A DNA stretch of 64,000 bases from Polaribacter sejongensis (GTDB lineage: Bacteria; Bacteroidota; Bacteroidia; Flavobacteriales; Flavobacteriaceae). Where the stretch lies: assembly GCF_038024065.1 (NCBI RefSeq), contig NZ_CP150667.1, forward strand, positions 2,921,501 to 2,985,500. Direction: 5' to 3'. Every line of letters starts with the position of its first letter. Within the stretch, counting starts at the first letter, position 1. The translations under genes were made by a program, and so were the position numbers. The notes under the pieces are model-generated. The model had not been told where the DNA came from, did not search any database, and was given only the letters and a program-made list of their open reading frames with translations. Shown one piece after another: positions 9,734 through 19,147 of this stretch.

Positions 9734-11311
9734 ATGAGTAAATATAGCTATCAATTATTAGTAGTTTCGATATTAATTTTTTCCGCTTGTAGTTCTTCTA
9801 AAGTAAAAAAAGAAGAAGGAAATGTAGTTGCTAAAAAGCCTAATATCATTTACATTTTGGCAGATGATTTAGGGTATGGAGATGTAAAAAGTTTTAATCC
9901 AGAAAGTAAAATACCAACGGTTCACTTAGATGATATGGCGTCTAACGGTGTAATGTTTACAGATGCGCATACTTCTTCTGCGGTTTGTACACCAACTAGA
10001 TACGGTATTTTAACAGGGCGTTATAATTGGAGAAGTCGCTTAAAAAGTAGCGTAATTGGTGGGTATTCAAAATCGTTAATAACGCCAAATCGTGTTACTG
10101 TTGCAGATATGTTAAAAACACAAGGTTATACTACTGCATTTATTGGTAAATGGCACATGGGTTGGGATTGGGCTTTTAATAGCGAAGTAAAAGATAATAT
10201 AAATAATTTGCATACAATTCAGGATGTAAATTATACAGCACCCATTACAAATGGGCCATCTACACATGGTTTTGATTATTCCTTCGGATTTTGTGGTTCT
10301 TTAGACATGCCTCCTTATGTGTATGTAGAAAATGACATGCCAACAATGGTGCCTACAAAAATGACTGTTAATAAAGATGCAAAAGGAACTTGGAGAAGAG
10401 GGCCAACGTCAGATGATTTTGTACACGAAACAGTTTTACAAGATTTAACAGATAGAGCAATTACGTATATTGATGAAAAAGCGAAAGGTGAGGAACCTTT
10501 CTTTTTATATCTGCCTTTACCAGCACCCCATACACCTATTTTACCTCCAGCAGAATTTGTTGGAAAAAGTAATACCAACTTGTATGGAGATTTTGTAATG
10601 CAAGTAGATGATGTAGTAGGTCAAATTAGAAAAAAATTAAAAGATTTAGGGATTTCAGAAAATACATTGTTGGTTTTTACCAGTGATAATGGCTGTTCTC
10701 CAAAAGCAAATTTTAAAGAATTAGAAGCATTTGATCACGATCCTAGTTATGTGTTTAGAGGAATGAAATCTGATATTTATGAAGGCGGACATCGCGTACC
10801 TTTTATTGTTGAATGGCCAAATCAAGCTTCAAAAAATAGTAGTACAGATAAAACAATTGGTACTACAGACTTTTTTGCAACCTGTGCAGAAATTGCGGGT
10901 TATAAAATGAAAGATTCGGAAGGAGAAGATAGTTACAGTATGTTGTCTCTTTTAGAAGGAAAAAACGAAAATGAAATAAGAGAATATATTGTGTACCATT
11001 CTATAGACGGAGATTTTTCGATAAAACATGGCGATTGGAAATTATGTACAACACCAGGTTCTGGTGGATGGAGCTATCCGAGAGCAAACGATATAAAAAA
11101 GCAGCAATTAGATTTACCAGCAATGCAGTTGTTTAATCTTAAAAATGATATCGGAGAAACTACAAACTTAATTGCTAGCAATCCGGAAAAAGCTGCTGAG
11201 TTAAAAGCTGCGCTTAAAAAATTAATTTTAGACGGTAGAAGTACCAACGGAGCAATCCAAACCAATGAAGGAATGGAAGGCTGGAAACAAATTGAAAAGA
11301 TAATTAACTAA
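9734..11311 (+). CDS. S1-family sulfatase, lipoprotein (CTPTR motif)
   Basis: This 525-residue sulfatase has a lipobox at Cys19 (FSAC), [10 protein letters not shown] for metal binding, and Cys85 in CTPTRYGILTG. The fourth motif residue is Thr, where the common signature has Ser or Ala; this variant is seen in some Bacteroidota sulfatases, and activity is expected because Cys, Pro and Arg are kept. GKWHMGWDW and TSDNGCSPK follow in order. It ends with a helical tail containing DGRSTNG, typical of the family. It sits 8 bp before a GH43 gene, which suggests paired desulfation and glycoside cleavage. Confidence 0.9.
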   Translation: MSKYSYQLLVVSILIFSACSSSKVKKEEGNVVAKKPNIIYILADDLGYGDVKSFNPESKIPTVHLDDMASNGVMFTDAHTSSAVCTPTRYGILTGRYNWRSRLKSSVIGGYSKSLITPNRVTVADMLKTQGYTTAFIGKWHMGWDWAFNSEVKDNINNLHTIQDVNYTAPITNGPSTHGFDYSFGFCGSLDMPPYVYVENDMPTMVPTKMTVNKDAKGTWRRGPTSDDFVHETVLQDLTDRAITYIDEKAKGEEPFFLYLPLPAPHTPILPPAEFVGKSNTNLYGDFVMQVDDVVGQIRKKLKDLGISENTLLVFTSDNGCSPKANFKELEAFDHDPSYVFRGMKSDIYEGGHRVPFIVEWPNQASKNSSTDKTIGTTDFFATCAEIAGYKMKDSEGEDSYSMLSLLEGKNENEIREYIVYHSIDGDFSIKHGDWKLCTTPGSGGWSYPRANDIKKQQLDLPAMQLFNLKNDIGETTNLIASNPEKAAELKAALKKLILDGRSTNGAIQTNEGMEGWKQIEKIIN

Positions 11312-11319
11312 ATAGAATC

Positions 11320-12228
11320 ATGAAAAAAATAAGCTGTTTAATTTTTTTATTATCACTAATAAGCAATATTTCTATTGCTCAAAACCCAATTTTACATAAA
11401 AAAGACACTGGCTTTATTTACGCTGCAGATCCAGCTGCAGAGGTTTTTAATGATAAAGTTTATGTATATACTTCTAGAGATGTAGAGAATGCGGTAGGCT
11501 ATAGTACTATGCAAGATTATGCGGTTTTAGAATCATCAGATTTAAAAACATGGATTAATCACGGTGTTGTATTGAAACCACGTGAATATAGTTGGGCTCA
11601 TGGGCAAATGAATGCGCCAGATGTTGCTTATAAAAACGGCTGGTATTATTTTTATTTCCCATACAACAAAACGGATATTGGTGTTGCAAAAAGCCGCACT
11701 CCAATAGGTCCTTGGGAAGAAGCGGTGTCGGATAAAATTACAACCATTTTCGATCCTACTGTTTTTGTAGATGATGATGGACAAGCTTATATTTATGGAA
11801 ATGACGGTAAAGTAGATATTGGAGCACCTGGACGACATATTATGGGCGCAAAGCTAAAAGATAATATGATTGAATTAGATGGACCTTGGGTGCAACTGAG
11901 TAAAGAACCTGTAAATGAAGCGGTGCATGTTTTTAAAAGAAATGATACCTATTATTTTCATGCTAGAGTTGGTAAGGTTACAAAGTATTGGATGGCAGAT
12001 TCGCCATTACCACAATTTGCTACTTTAAAAGGAGAATTAGCACCAGATGCACCTAATGCACCAAATCATGCATCGGTTATTGAGTTTAAAAATGAATGGT
12101 ATTTCTTTTATCACCGAGGTGATGTAAATGAAGGTTCTTATCATAGAAGGTCTACTTGTTTCGATAAAATGACTTTTAGAGAAGATGGCACTATTGAACC
12201 AATCATTTATACTTTAGAAAAGAAATAA
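11320..12228 (+). CDS. GH43-type five-bladed beta-propeller hydrolase
   Basis: The 302-residue protein has a Sec signal peptide cut near IAQ (residue 21), so it is a soluble periplasmic or secreted enzyme. The catalytic triad expected for GH43 is visible: Asp37 (AADPA), Asp145 (FDPTVF) and Glu200 (VNEAVHVF). Blade-like repeats such as APDVAYKNGWYYFYFP and a late FKNEWYFFYHRGD support the propeller fold. Family members are beta-xylosidases, alpha-L-arabinofuranosidases or galactosidases, and the specificity here is open. The gene is tightly packed (8 bp after a sulfatase, 27 bp before GH95), pointing to joint expression. Confidence 0.82.
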   Translation: MKKISCLIFLLSLISNISIAQNPILHKKDTGFIYAADPAAEVFNDKVYVYTSRDVENAVGYSTMQDYAVLESSDLKTWINHGVVLKPREYSWAHGQMNAPDVAYKNGWYYFYFPYNKTDIGVAKSRTPIGPWEEAVSDKITTIFDPTVFVDDDGQAYIYGNDGKVDIGAPGRHIMGAKLKDNMIELDGPWVQLSKEPVNEAVHVFKRNDTYYFHARVGKVTKYWMADSPLPQFATLKGELAPDAPNAPNHASVIEFKNEWYFFYHRGDVNEGSYHRRSTCFDKMTFREDGTIEPIIYTLEKK

Positions 12229-12255
12229 AGAAATTATAAGAAAAACGAATCAACT

Positions 12256-14676
12256 ATGAAAAAAATGAATAACCTAAAATATATGAATAAAGATATTCTG
12301 TACGTCTGTCTAAGCTTTTGTTTTTTGTTGCTTTTAAGTAATTGTGATAAAAAAGTAGAAGAAGCATCATCACTTAAATTGTGGTATAATCAACCTGCAG
12401 ATGCAACGGTTAAAGATTTTACCAAACCAACAAAAGATGATCCAGAATGGTTAAAATCACTTCCTTTAGGAAATGGATCTTTAGGAGCTATGGTTTTTGG
12501 AGGCGTCAATAAAGAACGTATTCAGTTAAATGAAGAAAGCATGTGGTCTGGTAGTGTAGATGATAATGACAACCCAGAAGCATTGCCTGCACAAGCAGAA
12601 ATTCGCAGATTCTTGTTTGCCGGAAAATATAAAGAAGCTACGGAGTTAACTAAAAAAACACAGATTGCTAAAGGAGCAGGTTCTGGTTTTGGTAAAGGTG
12701 CCAATGTACCTTTTGGTAGTTTTCAAACGTTGGGGGATTTATGGATTGATTTTGATTCACAAAGCGAGTATCAAAATTATCATAGAGAATTAGATTTAGA
12801 AAACGCAACGGTTAATGTGAGCTATACACAAGATGGTGTAGAGTACAAAAGAGAAATATTTGTAAGTCACCCAGATCAAGTAATGGCAATTAAATTTACA
12901 GCGAATAAACCTGGTAAAATTTCTTTTACAAGTTCATTAACTAGACCAGAAAGATATCAAGTATCTTCTAAAGCTGATCAATTAATCATGCAAGGAGCAC
13001 TTTCTGATGGTAAAGATGGAGATGGTTTAAAATACATGGCGCGCTTATCAGCTTCTAATAAAAATGGAGAAGTAAACTATAGCGATTCAACTTTAGTAGT
13101 TAAAAATGCAGATGAGGTAACTTTATATTTAACGGCATCAACAGACTATGTTTTAGAATATCCAACGTACAAAGGAAGAGATTTTGAAAACTTAACAGAA
13201 ACGTATTTACAGAAAGGAAAAGACTTAGCGTATAACGAGCTTTTAAATCGTCATGTAAAAGATTATCAAAAATATTATAGTAGAGTAAATTTAAAATTAA
13301 CAAAAGAATTAGATACAATTCCTACAGATGTAAGAGTTGAGAATTTTAAACAAAAACAATCAGATTTACATTTGGTAGAATTGATGTTTCAATACGGTAG
13401 ATACTTGTTAATTTCATCTTCTAGACCAGGATCTTTACCTGCTAATTTACAAGGAATTTGGGGAAACAAAGTACAATTACCTTGGAACGGAGATTACCAT
13501 ACAGATGTAAATGTACAGATGAATTATTGGTTGGCAGAAACGGCTAATTTAGGAGAAATGCATTTACCACTTTTCGATTTAATGAGTTCTATACAAAAGC
13601 CAGGTGGAAAAACAGCAAAAGTGCATTATGACGCTAGAGGTTGGGTGGTGCATCCTATAACCAATGTTTGGGGTTATACTTCTCCAGGAGAAAAATCTAG
13701 TTGGGGAATGCATGTTGGTGGTGGTGCTTGGTTAGCAACACATATTATGGAACATTATTACTTTACGTTAGATAAAGAATTCTTGAAAAAAGAATTCCCA
13801 GTTCTTAAAGGTTCTACGCAGTTTTATATGGATTGGTTAATACCGAATCCTAAAAATGGAGAATTGGTTTCCGGACCTTCAGTGTCTCCAGAAAACACCT
13901 TTTTTGCACCAGACGGTAGTAAAACTCAAATTTGTATGGGACCTGCACATGATCAACAAGTTATTTGGCAATTGTTTAAAAATTATATTGATGCAGCTAC
14001 TGCTTTAGGTGAAAATGATGAATTTTTACAACAAGTAAAAAGCGCACAAAAACAACTGACTGGGCCAAAAATTGGTTCTGATGGTAGATTGATGGAATGG
14101 GACGAAGAGTTTAAAGAAAAAGAACCAGGACACAGACATATTTCTCACCTTTTTGCTTTGCATCCAGGATATCAAATTGATATAAATAACACACCAGAAT
14201 TAGCCAAAGCAGCAAGAAAATCGTTAGATGTTAGAATTCAGCATGGTGGTGGACATACGGGTTGGAGTTCTGCTTGGTTAATCAACCAATATGCACGATT
14301 AGGTGACGGAGAAAATAGTGAGGTTAGTTTACATAAATTGATGTCAAAAAATATCAGTCCAAATTTATTTGGCTTACACCCACCTTTTCAAATTGATGCG
14401 AATTTTGGAGCAACTGCCGGAATCGCAGAAATGCTAATGCAAAGTCAGTCTGGAGTTATTAATTTATTACCAGCAGTTCCTAAAAGTTGGGCAAGTGGAT
14501 CTGTAAAAGGATTGTCTGCAAGAGGAGGATTTGATGTAGATATTACATGGGAATCAGGAAAGTTAACCGCTGTTAAAATATTCTCTAAAGCAGGCGGAAT
14601 TTGTAAAGTTCAGTACAAATACCAAGTTATTGAAATTGAAACAGAAGAGAATCAAGTATATCAACCAAAATTTTAA
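12256..14676 (+). CDS. GH95 alpha-L-fucosidase-type lipoprotein
   Basis: GH95 enzymes are inverting alpha-1,2-L-fucosidases, and some are alpha-L-galactosidases. The 806-residue length and collinear motifs are typical: LPLGNGSLGAMVFGG, LNEESMWSG, LQGIWGN, DVNVQMNYWLAE, SPENTF, GRLMEWDEEF (candidate general acid region) and HRHISHLFALHPG, then LLPAVPKSW. A lipobox Cys (LLLLSNC) follows a hydrophobic stretch. Starts at 12265 or 12283 would also give a signal peptide, so the exact N-terminus is open. It probably trims fucose from oligosaccharides in the periplasm together with the GH29 gene two positions downstream. Confidence 0.9.
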   Translation: MKKMNNLKYMNKDILYVCLSFCFLLLLSNCDKKVEEASSLKLWYNQPADATVKDFTKPTKDDPEWLKSLPLGNGSLGAMVFGGVNKERIQLNEESMWSGSVDDNDNPEALPAQAEIRRFLFAGKYKEATELTKKTQIAKGAGSGFGKGANVPFGSFQTLGDLWIDFDSQSEYQNYHRELDLENATVNVSYTQDGVEYKREIFVSHPDQVMAIKFTANKPGKISFTSSLTRPERYQVSSKADQLIMQGALSDGKDGDGLKYMARLSASNKNGEVNYSDSTLVVKNADEVTLYLTASTDYVLEYPTYKGRDFENLTETYLQKGKDLAYNELLNRHVKDYQKYYSRVNLKLTKELDTIPTDVRVENFKQKQSDLHLVELMFQYGRYLLISSSRPGSLPANLQGIWGNKVQLPWNGDYHTDVNVQMNYWLAETANLGEMHLPLFDLMSSIQKPGGKTAKVHYDARGWVVHPITNVWGYTSPGEKSSWGMHVGGGAWLATHIMEHYYFTLDKEFLKKEFPVLKGSTQFYMDWLIPNPKNGELVSGPSVSPENTFFAPDGSKTQICMGPAHDQQVIWQLFKNYIDAATALGENDEFLQQVKSAQKQLTGPKIGSDGRLMEWDEEFKEKEPGHRHISHLFALHPGYQIDINNTPELAKAARKSLDVRIQHGGGHTGWSSAWLINQYARLGDGENSEVSLHKLMSKNISPNLFGLHPPFQIDANFGATAGIAEMLMQSQSGVINLLPAVPKSWASGSVKGLSARGGFDVDITWESGKLTAVKIFSKAGGICKVQYKYQVIEIETEENQVYQPKF

Positions 14677-14683
14677 AAAAAAG

Positions 14684-16258
14684 ATGAAAAATAGCTATGG
14701 TTCCTTTAAATTAATAGTATTACTAGTTGTTATTTTCTTTTCCTGTGATAAAAAACAAGAGCAAAAAAGTAAACCGAATATCATTCTTATTTATGCAGAT
14801 GATTTAGGTATTGGAATGTTAGGTCATGAAGGGCAAAAAATTATAAAAACGCCTCACATAGATCAATTAGCTTATGAAGGAATGCGTTTTAAAAATTCGT
14901 ATTCTAGCATGCTTTGTGCACCTTCTAGAGCTTCTTTAATTAGCGGTAAAACAGATACACACGCAACAGCTTTTGAAATATCTAAAGGTGGAATTTATAA
15001 AAAAGCAGGACAAGAAAATTTCTCTCCAGAAGAAATTGAAGCTAAAATCAATAAGATTCTAACCCCTATTCCAGAAGAAGATTTATTTTTAGGAGAAGTT
15101 GCTCAAAAAGCAGGCTATGTTACAGCGCAATACGGAAAATTAGAATGGGGATTTGCAGCTACACATCAGCAAATGAACAGACATGGCTGGGATCATTATT
15201 TTGGTTATTTAGACCATGTAAGAGCACACGGATTTTATCCTCCTTATTTATTCGGAAATCAAGGCCTGATAAAAATTACAGGTAATACGCTATTAAACTG
15301 TGCAAAATCTATAGAACCAGAAACTCCAGAAGCGTATAAAGAGCGATGGGATATGACAGGTAAAAAAACCTACTCGCAAGATATTTTTATGGATAGTATT
15401 ACCACATTTATTAGAAAAAATAAAGACAAACCATTTTTCTTGTATTTCCCTACACAATTACCACACGGACCAGTTTCTATACCTAAAGTTCATGACGATT
15501 ATATAAACGACAGTAGATTAACTCAGATAGAAAAAGAGTATGCTTCTATGGTGAAGTTATTGGATGATAATGTCGGTGAAATTATGGAAGAGCTGAAAAA
15601 AAATGGATTAGACGACAATACCATCGTAATTTTTTCTGCGGACAACGGACATGAAATTTATTATGCAAAAGAAGGACGAATAGATAAAAAATACACCAAT
15701 AGATATACAAAACAGCGTTTTGATGATTATGATAGAAAATATTATAGTGAATTAGCAGGTGATGTTTTTGACGGAAATGGAGGAAGAGCGGGGATTAAGC
15801 GAAGTAATTTACAAGGCGGTATTAATGTTCCGTTAGTTGTAAGATGGCCTAATAAAATAGCAGCAAAAAGTGTCAGTAAACGCTTGGTTGCGGGTTATGA
15901 TATTTTACCAACGGTTGCAGAAATTACTGGTTTTTCTAAAGAATTAAAAGTAGATGGAGTTTCTTTTTATGATGAATTATTAGGAAAAAAATCTAAAGCT
16001 GAACATGATTATGTAGTGTTTTCTTCCTTTATAGGACCAACGTTAATTACAAATGATGGATGGAAAATTAGATATTATTATAATAAAAAAGCCTTTAATT
16101 TATATTATTTACCAGAAGATTTTAAAGAAGAAAATGATCTATCAATAGAACATCCAGAAAAATATAATTCATTAAAAAAAATGCTTTTAGAAGCTTGTGA
16201 TGGTGATTACAACAATGGTTTTTTTAAATGGGCAAAAATTATAAACATTAAGGAGTAA
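14684..16258 (+). CDS. S1-family sulfatase, lipoprotein (CAPSR motif)
   Basis: The start at ATG 14684 is chosen because it gives a lipoprotein signal (VVIFFSC, Cys21) and lies just after the GH95 stop. The longer open frame from 14630 would put a charged 18-residue stretch before the signal. The resulting protein is 524 residues, with IYADDLGIGM for metal binding, Cys78 in MLCAPSRASL as the formylglycine site, and SADNGHEI. It lacks the GKWHLG motif and has GKLEWGF instead, which marks a divergent subfamily. Placement between GH95 and GH29 fucosidases suggests that it removes sulfate from fucose-bearing oligosaccharides (inference). Confidence 0.87.
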   Translation: MKNSYGSFKLIVLLVVIFFSCDKKQEQKSKPNIILIYADDLGIGMLGHEGQKIIKTPHIDQLAYEGMRFKNSYSSMLCAPSRASLISGKTDTHATAFEISKGGIYKKAGQENFSPEEIEAKINKILTPIPEEDLFLGEVAQKAGYVTAQYGKLEWGFAATHQQMNRHGWDHYFGYLDHVRAHGFYPPYLFGNQGLIKITGNTLLNCAKSIEPETPEAYKERWDMTGKKTYSQDIFMDSITTFIRKNKDKPFFLYFPTQLPHGPVSIPKVHDDYINDSRLTQIEKEYASMVKLLDDNVGEIMEELKKNGLDDNTIVIFSADNGHEIYYAKEGRIDKKYTNRYTKQRFDDYDRKYYSELAGDVFDGNGGRAGIKRSNLQGGINVPLVVRWPNKIAAKSVSKRLVAGYDILPTVAEITGFSKELKVDGVSFYDELLGKKSKAEHDYVVFSSFIGPTLITNDGWKIRYYYNKKAFNLYYLPEDFKEENDLSIEHPEKYNSLKKMLLEACDGDYNNGFFKWAKIINIKE

Positions 16259-16278
16259 TAAACTAAAAAAATAAAAAC

Positions 16279-17889
16279 ATGATTACAAAAAAAGTTTTTA
16301 AGCTGATGTTAATTATGTGTTGGCTGTTTCTTTTAAATGGAAACTCGTATGCACAAGAAACAAAAGACAAATATGATGGAAGCTGGGAATCTCTTCAGAA
16401 AATGGAAGTTCCTGCTTGGTTTGATGATGGTAAAATAGGAATTTTTATCCATTGGGGACCTTATTCTGTTATTGGTCATAGAAAAGGAGATAGAGGTTAT
16501 GCAGAACATGGACCAAAGATTTTATACGAAGATCCAGCCTATTATTATCCGTATATGAAAGAGCGTTGGGGAGCAAATCCACCAGAATTTGGATATAAAG
16601 ATATTATTCCAGAATTTAAAGCAGAAAACTGGAATCCAGAAGAATGGGCTGAACTATTTGCAGAAGTAGGTGCAAAATATGTAGTGTTAACAGCAGAACA
16701 TCATGATGGTTGGGCAAATTGGGATTCTGATTTAACGCCATGGAATTCTGTAGATATGGGGCCAAAAAGAGATATTGTTGGAGATTTAGGAAAAGCGGTT
16801 AGAGAAAAAGGTTTAAAATATGCGCCTTCGTATCACAGAGAAAGACATACTGGTTTTTTTGCAACAAAAAAATATGTGGTTAATGCTGATCCAAGAGCAG
16901 ATATTGTAGAAGAAATAAAACGCATGCCAAAAGCAAAATTACTTTACGGACCTTTTACTTATAGCAAAGAGTTTGTAGATGATTATGTTGCACGTTGGAA
17001 AGAAATTCAAGATAAATACCAACCAGATTTTTTATGGATTGATGATATTCCAATTTTTACAAGAGATGGAAACAATGCTGCTAAAGGACAGTTTAAACCA
17101 GAAATTCAATATTATTATGATCAGTTACGATTAATGATTACTGATTTTATGAATAATGGAGCTGCACATGGTCAAGAAGTGTATTTGAACAACAAAGGAG
17201 GAAATAGAAACTGGCCAGATGGTGTTGGTGCTTTAGAGAAAGACAATTTAAGATTAAAAGTAATCGGTCCAAAATGGCAAAGTTGTACCACTTTTGGTAC
17301 TTCATTTGGATATTTAGCAGCAGAAGAAGACCCAAATTATCCACATAAAAAGAAATCGGTAGAAGAGGTTATTCACGAAATGGTAGAAATTATTAGTCGT
17401 AATGGAAACTTTTTAATAAATATTGGACCAAAAGCAGATGGAACCATTCCTGCATGGCAAGTAGAACGTTTAAAAGCAATGGGTGCTTGGTTAAAAATAA
17501 ATGGAGAAGCTATTTATGATTCTCGTTATTGGAAAATAACACATCAAGACAACGAAAACTTATCTTTTACAACAAACGGAAAAAATTTATTTGCAATTAA
17601 AACAACTAAACCTTTAAAATCATTTGTAATTGAAGGAACTAAAGGGTGGAAAAAAAGAGATGTAAAAGCAGTTTCCTTATTGGGGAGTGATGCAGAAGTT
17701 AAATATAAAATGACTTCAAAAGGACTTTTTATTACGCCTCCAAAAAACTTAGGTAAAACTACCTATGCTTGGTCTTTTAAAATAGAAACTAAAAAAGAGC
17801 AACATCATGCTAATGTAATTCAAAAAGACGCTTCAAAAGCACTAAAAGGAACCAAAAAAGTAGATTTAGACGGGTTTGATAAAGATTAA
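16279..17889 (+). CDS. GH29 alpha-L-fucosidase
   Basis: GH29 enzymes are retaining alpha-L-fucosidases. The 536-residue protein has a Sec signal peptide (cut near SYAQ, residue 26), then the family blocks FDDGKIGIFIHWGPYS, TAEHHDGWANWDS, and FLWIDD with Asp255 as the likely nucleophile. A beta-sandwich follows the barrel (about residues 420-510). The last 30 or so residues are charged (KKEQHHANV onward) and show no family feature. Bases right after the stop encode a sulfatase tail in another frame, so a deletion may have joined sequences near this gene's 3' end. Its substrate is probably fucosyl oligosaccharide in the periplasm. Confidence 0.92.
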   Translation: MITKKVFKLMLIMCWLFLLNGNSYAQETKDKYDGSWESLQKMEVPAWFDDGKIGIFIHWGPYSVIGHRKGDRGYAEHGPKILYEDPAYYYPYMKERWGANPPEFGYKDIIPEFKAENWNPEEWAELFAEVGAKYVVLTAEHHDGWANWDSDLTPWNSVDMGPKRDIVGDLGKAVREKGLKYAPSYHRERHTGFFATKKYVVNADPRADIVEEIKRMPKAKLLYGPFTYSKEFVDDYVARWKEIQDKYQPDFLWIDDIPIFTRDGNNAAKGQFKPEIQYYYDQLRLMITDFMNNGAAHGQEVYLNNKGGNRNWPDGVGALEKDNLRLKVIGPKWQSCTTFGTSFGYLAAEEDPNYPHKKKSVEEVIHEMVEIISRNGNFLINIGPKADGTIPAWQVERLKAMGAWLKINGEAIYDSRYWKITHQDNENLSFTTNGKNLFAIKTTKPLKSFVIEGTKGWKKRDVKAVSLLGSDAEVKYKMTSKGLFITPPKNLGKTTYAWSFKIETKKEQHHANVIQKDASKALKGTKKVDLDGFDKD

Positions 17890-17891
17890 AA

Positions 17892-18037
17892 AAACACCCA
17901 GAAAAGTTAGCTAAGTTAATAAACTTATTTGAAAAATATGTAGACGATTATAGAACTAGGACAGGGAAAAAATTACTAATGATAGTAAAATTGATATTAG
18001 AAAACATAATAAAATCAAACATTAAAAATAAAAGAAC
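17892..18037 (+). pseudogene. C-terminal remnant of a deleted sulfatase gene
   Basis: Read in the frame of base 17892, the space after the GH29 gene encodes HPEKLAKLINLFEKYVDD then YRTRTGKKL. This has the hallmark of sulfatase C-termini (compare NPEKAAELKAAL...DGRSTNG in the sulfatase ending at 11311). The frame then runs on without similarity to a TGA at 18037-18039 that overlaps the next start codon. No upstream sulfatase coding sequence remains, so nearly the whole gene was lost, leaving about 27 recognisable codons. Confidence 0.72.
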
Positions 18038-19123
18038 ATGAATATACATAAGTTTGCAATAATTGCATTGTTAATAAGTTTAAATTTTAGCTGTAAGAGT
18101 AAAATTATAACACCTAAAACACCTCAGAATACGTATTCAAATAAAATGAAATTAGAATATATAGGTGTTGCTGCAGAGCATAAAGGCATGCATGTTTGGG
18201 GTTCTTCTCCTGTAATAGACAAAGAGGGTAAAGTGCATTTGTTTGCAGCACAATGGTCTATGGATACTCAAAAAGATTTTAGTGGCTGGTTTAAAGATTG
18301 TGAAATAGGGCATTATGTTAGTGATAGTCCAGAAGGTCCTTTTAAATATGTTGGTGTTGCGGTAGCAGATAAAGATGGGTTATTTAATTCACCACACAAT
18401 CCAACAGTTAATTATATTGATGGTAAATATGTGCTAAATTTTATTGTAAATGAAAACAATAAATTAAAAACACAACGTATTGTAATGTATGTAGCAGATG
18501 ATCTTAATGACACCTGGAAACCCGCAAAAGGAGCAGAAGCAGACGGAACAATTTTAAGAAAACCCAAAGATTCAACAATATGGAATTATAAGGCAATATT
18601 AGGGGTTTCTAATCCGTCGTTAATAAAGTTTAAAGGCAAATATATGTTGTATCATAAATCGGTTATTCCTAGGGAAAAAAGAGGAGGAGCATATACATAC
18701 GGAGTTGCAGTAGCAGATAAATTAGAAGGACCTTATGTTATTCAACCCAAAAAAGTAACGCCTCCGAACATGGCGTTAGAAGATGCATTTGCTTATACCG
18801 CAAACGATTCTGTGTTTATGATAAGTCGTGATTTTGGAAGCACATTCGGAAATAGTGGTGGTGGTATTTTATGGAGATCAGCAGATGGATTTATTTTTCC
18901 TAAAGAAAACGCTAAAAGAGGTTATGAAGATTTAGCACATTATTTAGGTAAAGAAACCTTAGAAAAAGGAACAGCATACAGAGGTAAAAAAGATGGGCAT
19001 TTAGAGCGTGCACAAGTATTGATAATAAATGGTGTACCAGCTTACCTTTATTTAGCAACAGGTGTACAAGTAAAAGAAGGTTTTGGTAGTAGCTCTCATG
19101 TGTTTAAAATTAATTTTAAATAA
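18038..19123 (+). CDS. Five-bladed propeller glycoside hydrolase-like lipoprotein (clan GH-F like)
   Basis: The 361-residue protein has a lipobox (LNFSC) and repeated blade motifs of the arabinanase/GH43/GH117 superfamily: MHVWGSSPVIDKEGKVHLF, SPHNPTVNYIDGKYVLNF, SNPSLIKFKGKYMLYHKS and ALEDAFAYT. Acidic residues lie at expected blade positions, for instance Glu and Asp in LEDAF. I cannot place it in a specific GH family. The gene starts 148 bp after GH29, a space filled by a sulfatase remnant. It probably acts on a terminal sugar of the fucose-rich oligosaccharides; this is context-based. Confidence 0.65.
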   Translation: MNIHKFAIIALLISLNFSCKSKIITPKTPQNTYSNKMKLEYIGVAAEHKGMHVWGSSPVIDKEGKVHLFAAQWSMDTQKDFSGWFKDCEIGHYVSDSPEGPFKYVGVAVADKDGLFNSPHNPTVNYIDGKYVLNFIVNENNKLKTQRIVMYVADDLNDTWKPAKGAEADGTILRKPKDSTIWNYKAILGVSNPSLIKFKGKYMLYHKSVIPREKRGGAYTYGVAVADKLEGPYVIQPKKVTPPNMALEDAFAYTANDSVFMISRDFGSTFGNSGGGILWRSADGFIFPKENAKRGYEDLAHYLGKETLEKGTAYRGKKDGHLERAQVLIINGVPAYLYLATGVQVKEGFGSSSHVFKINFK

Positions 19124-19147
19124 TACTGATTTTATAAAATAATTATA

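Noticed and set aside
12256-14676. Calling the GH95 enzyme an alpha-L-galactosidase
   Set aside because: GH95 has both activities; residues that separate them could not be judged by eye, and fucose context favours fucosidase.
14630-14683. Earlier start of the third sulfatase, overlapping GH95
   Set aside because: The added 18 residues are Lys-rich, sit before a perfect lipoprotein signal and overlap the GH95 coding end.
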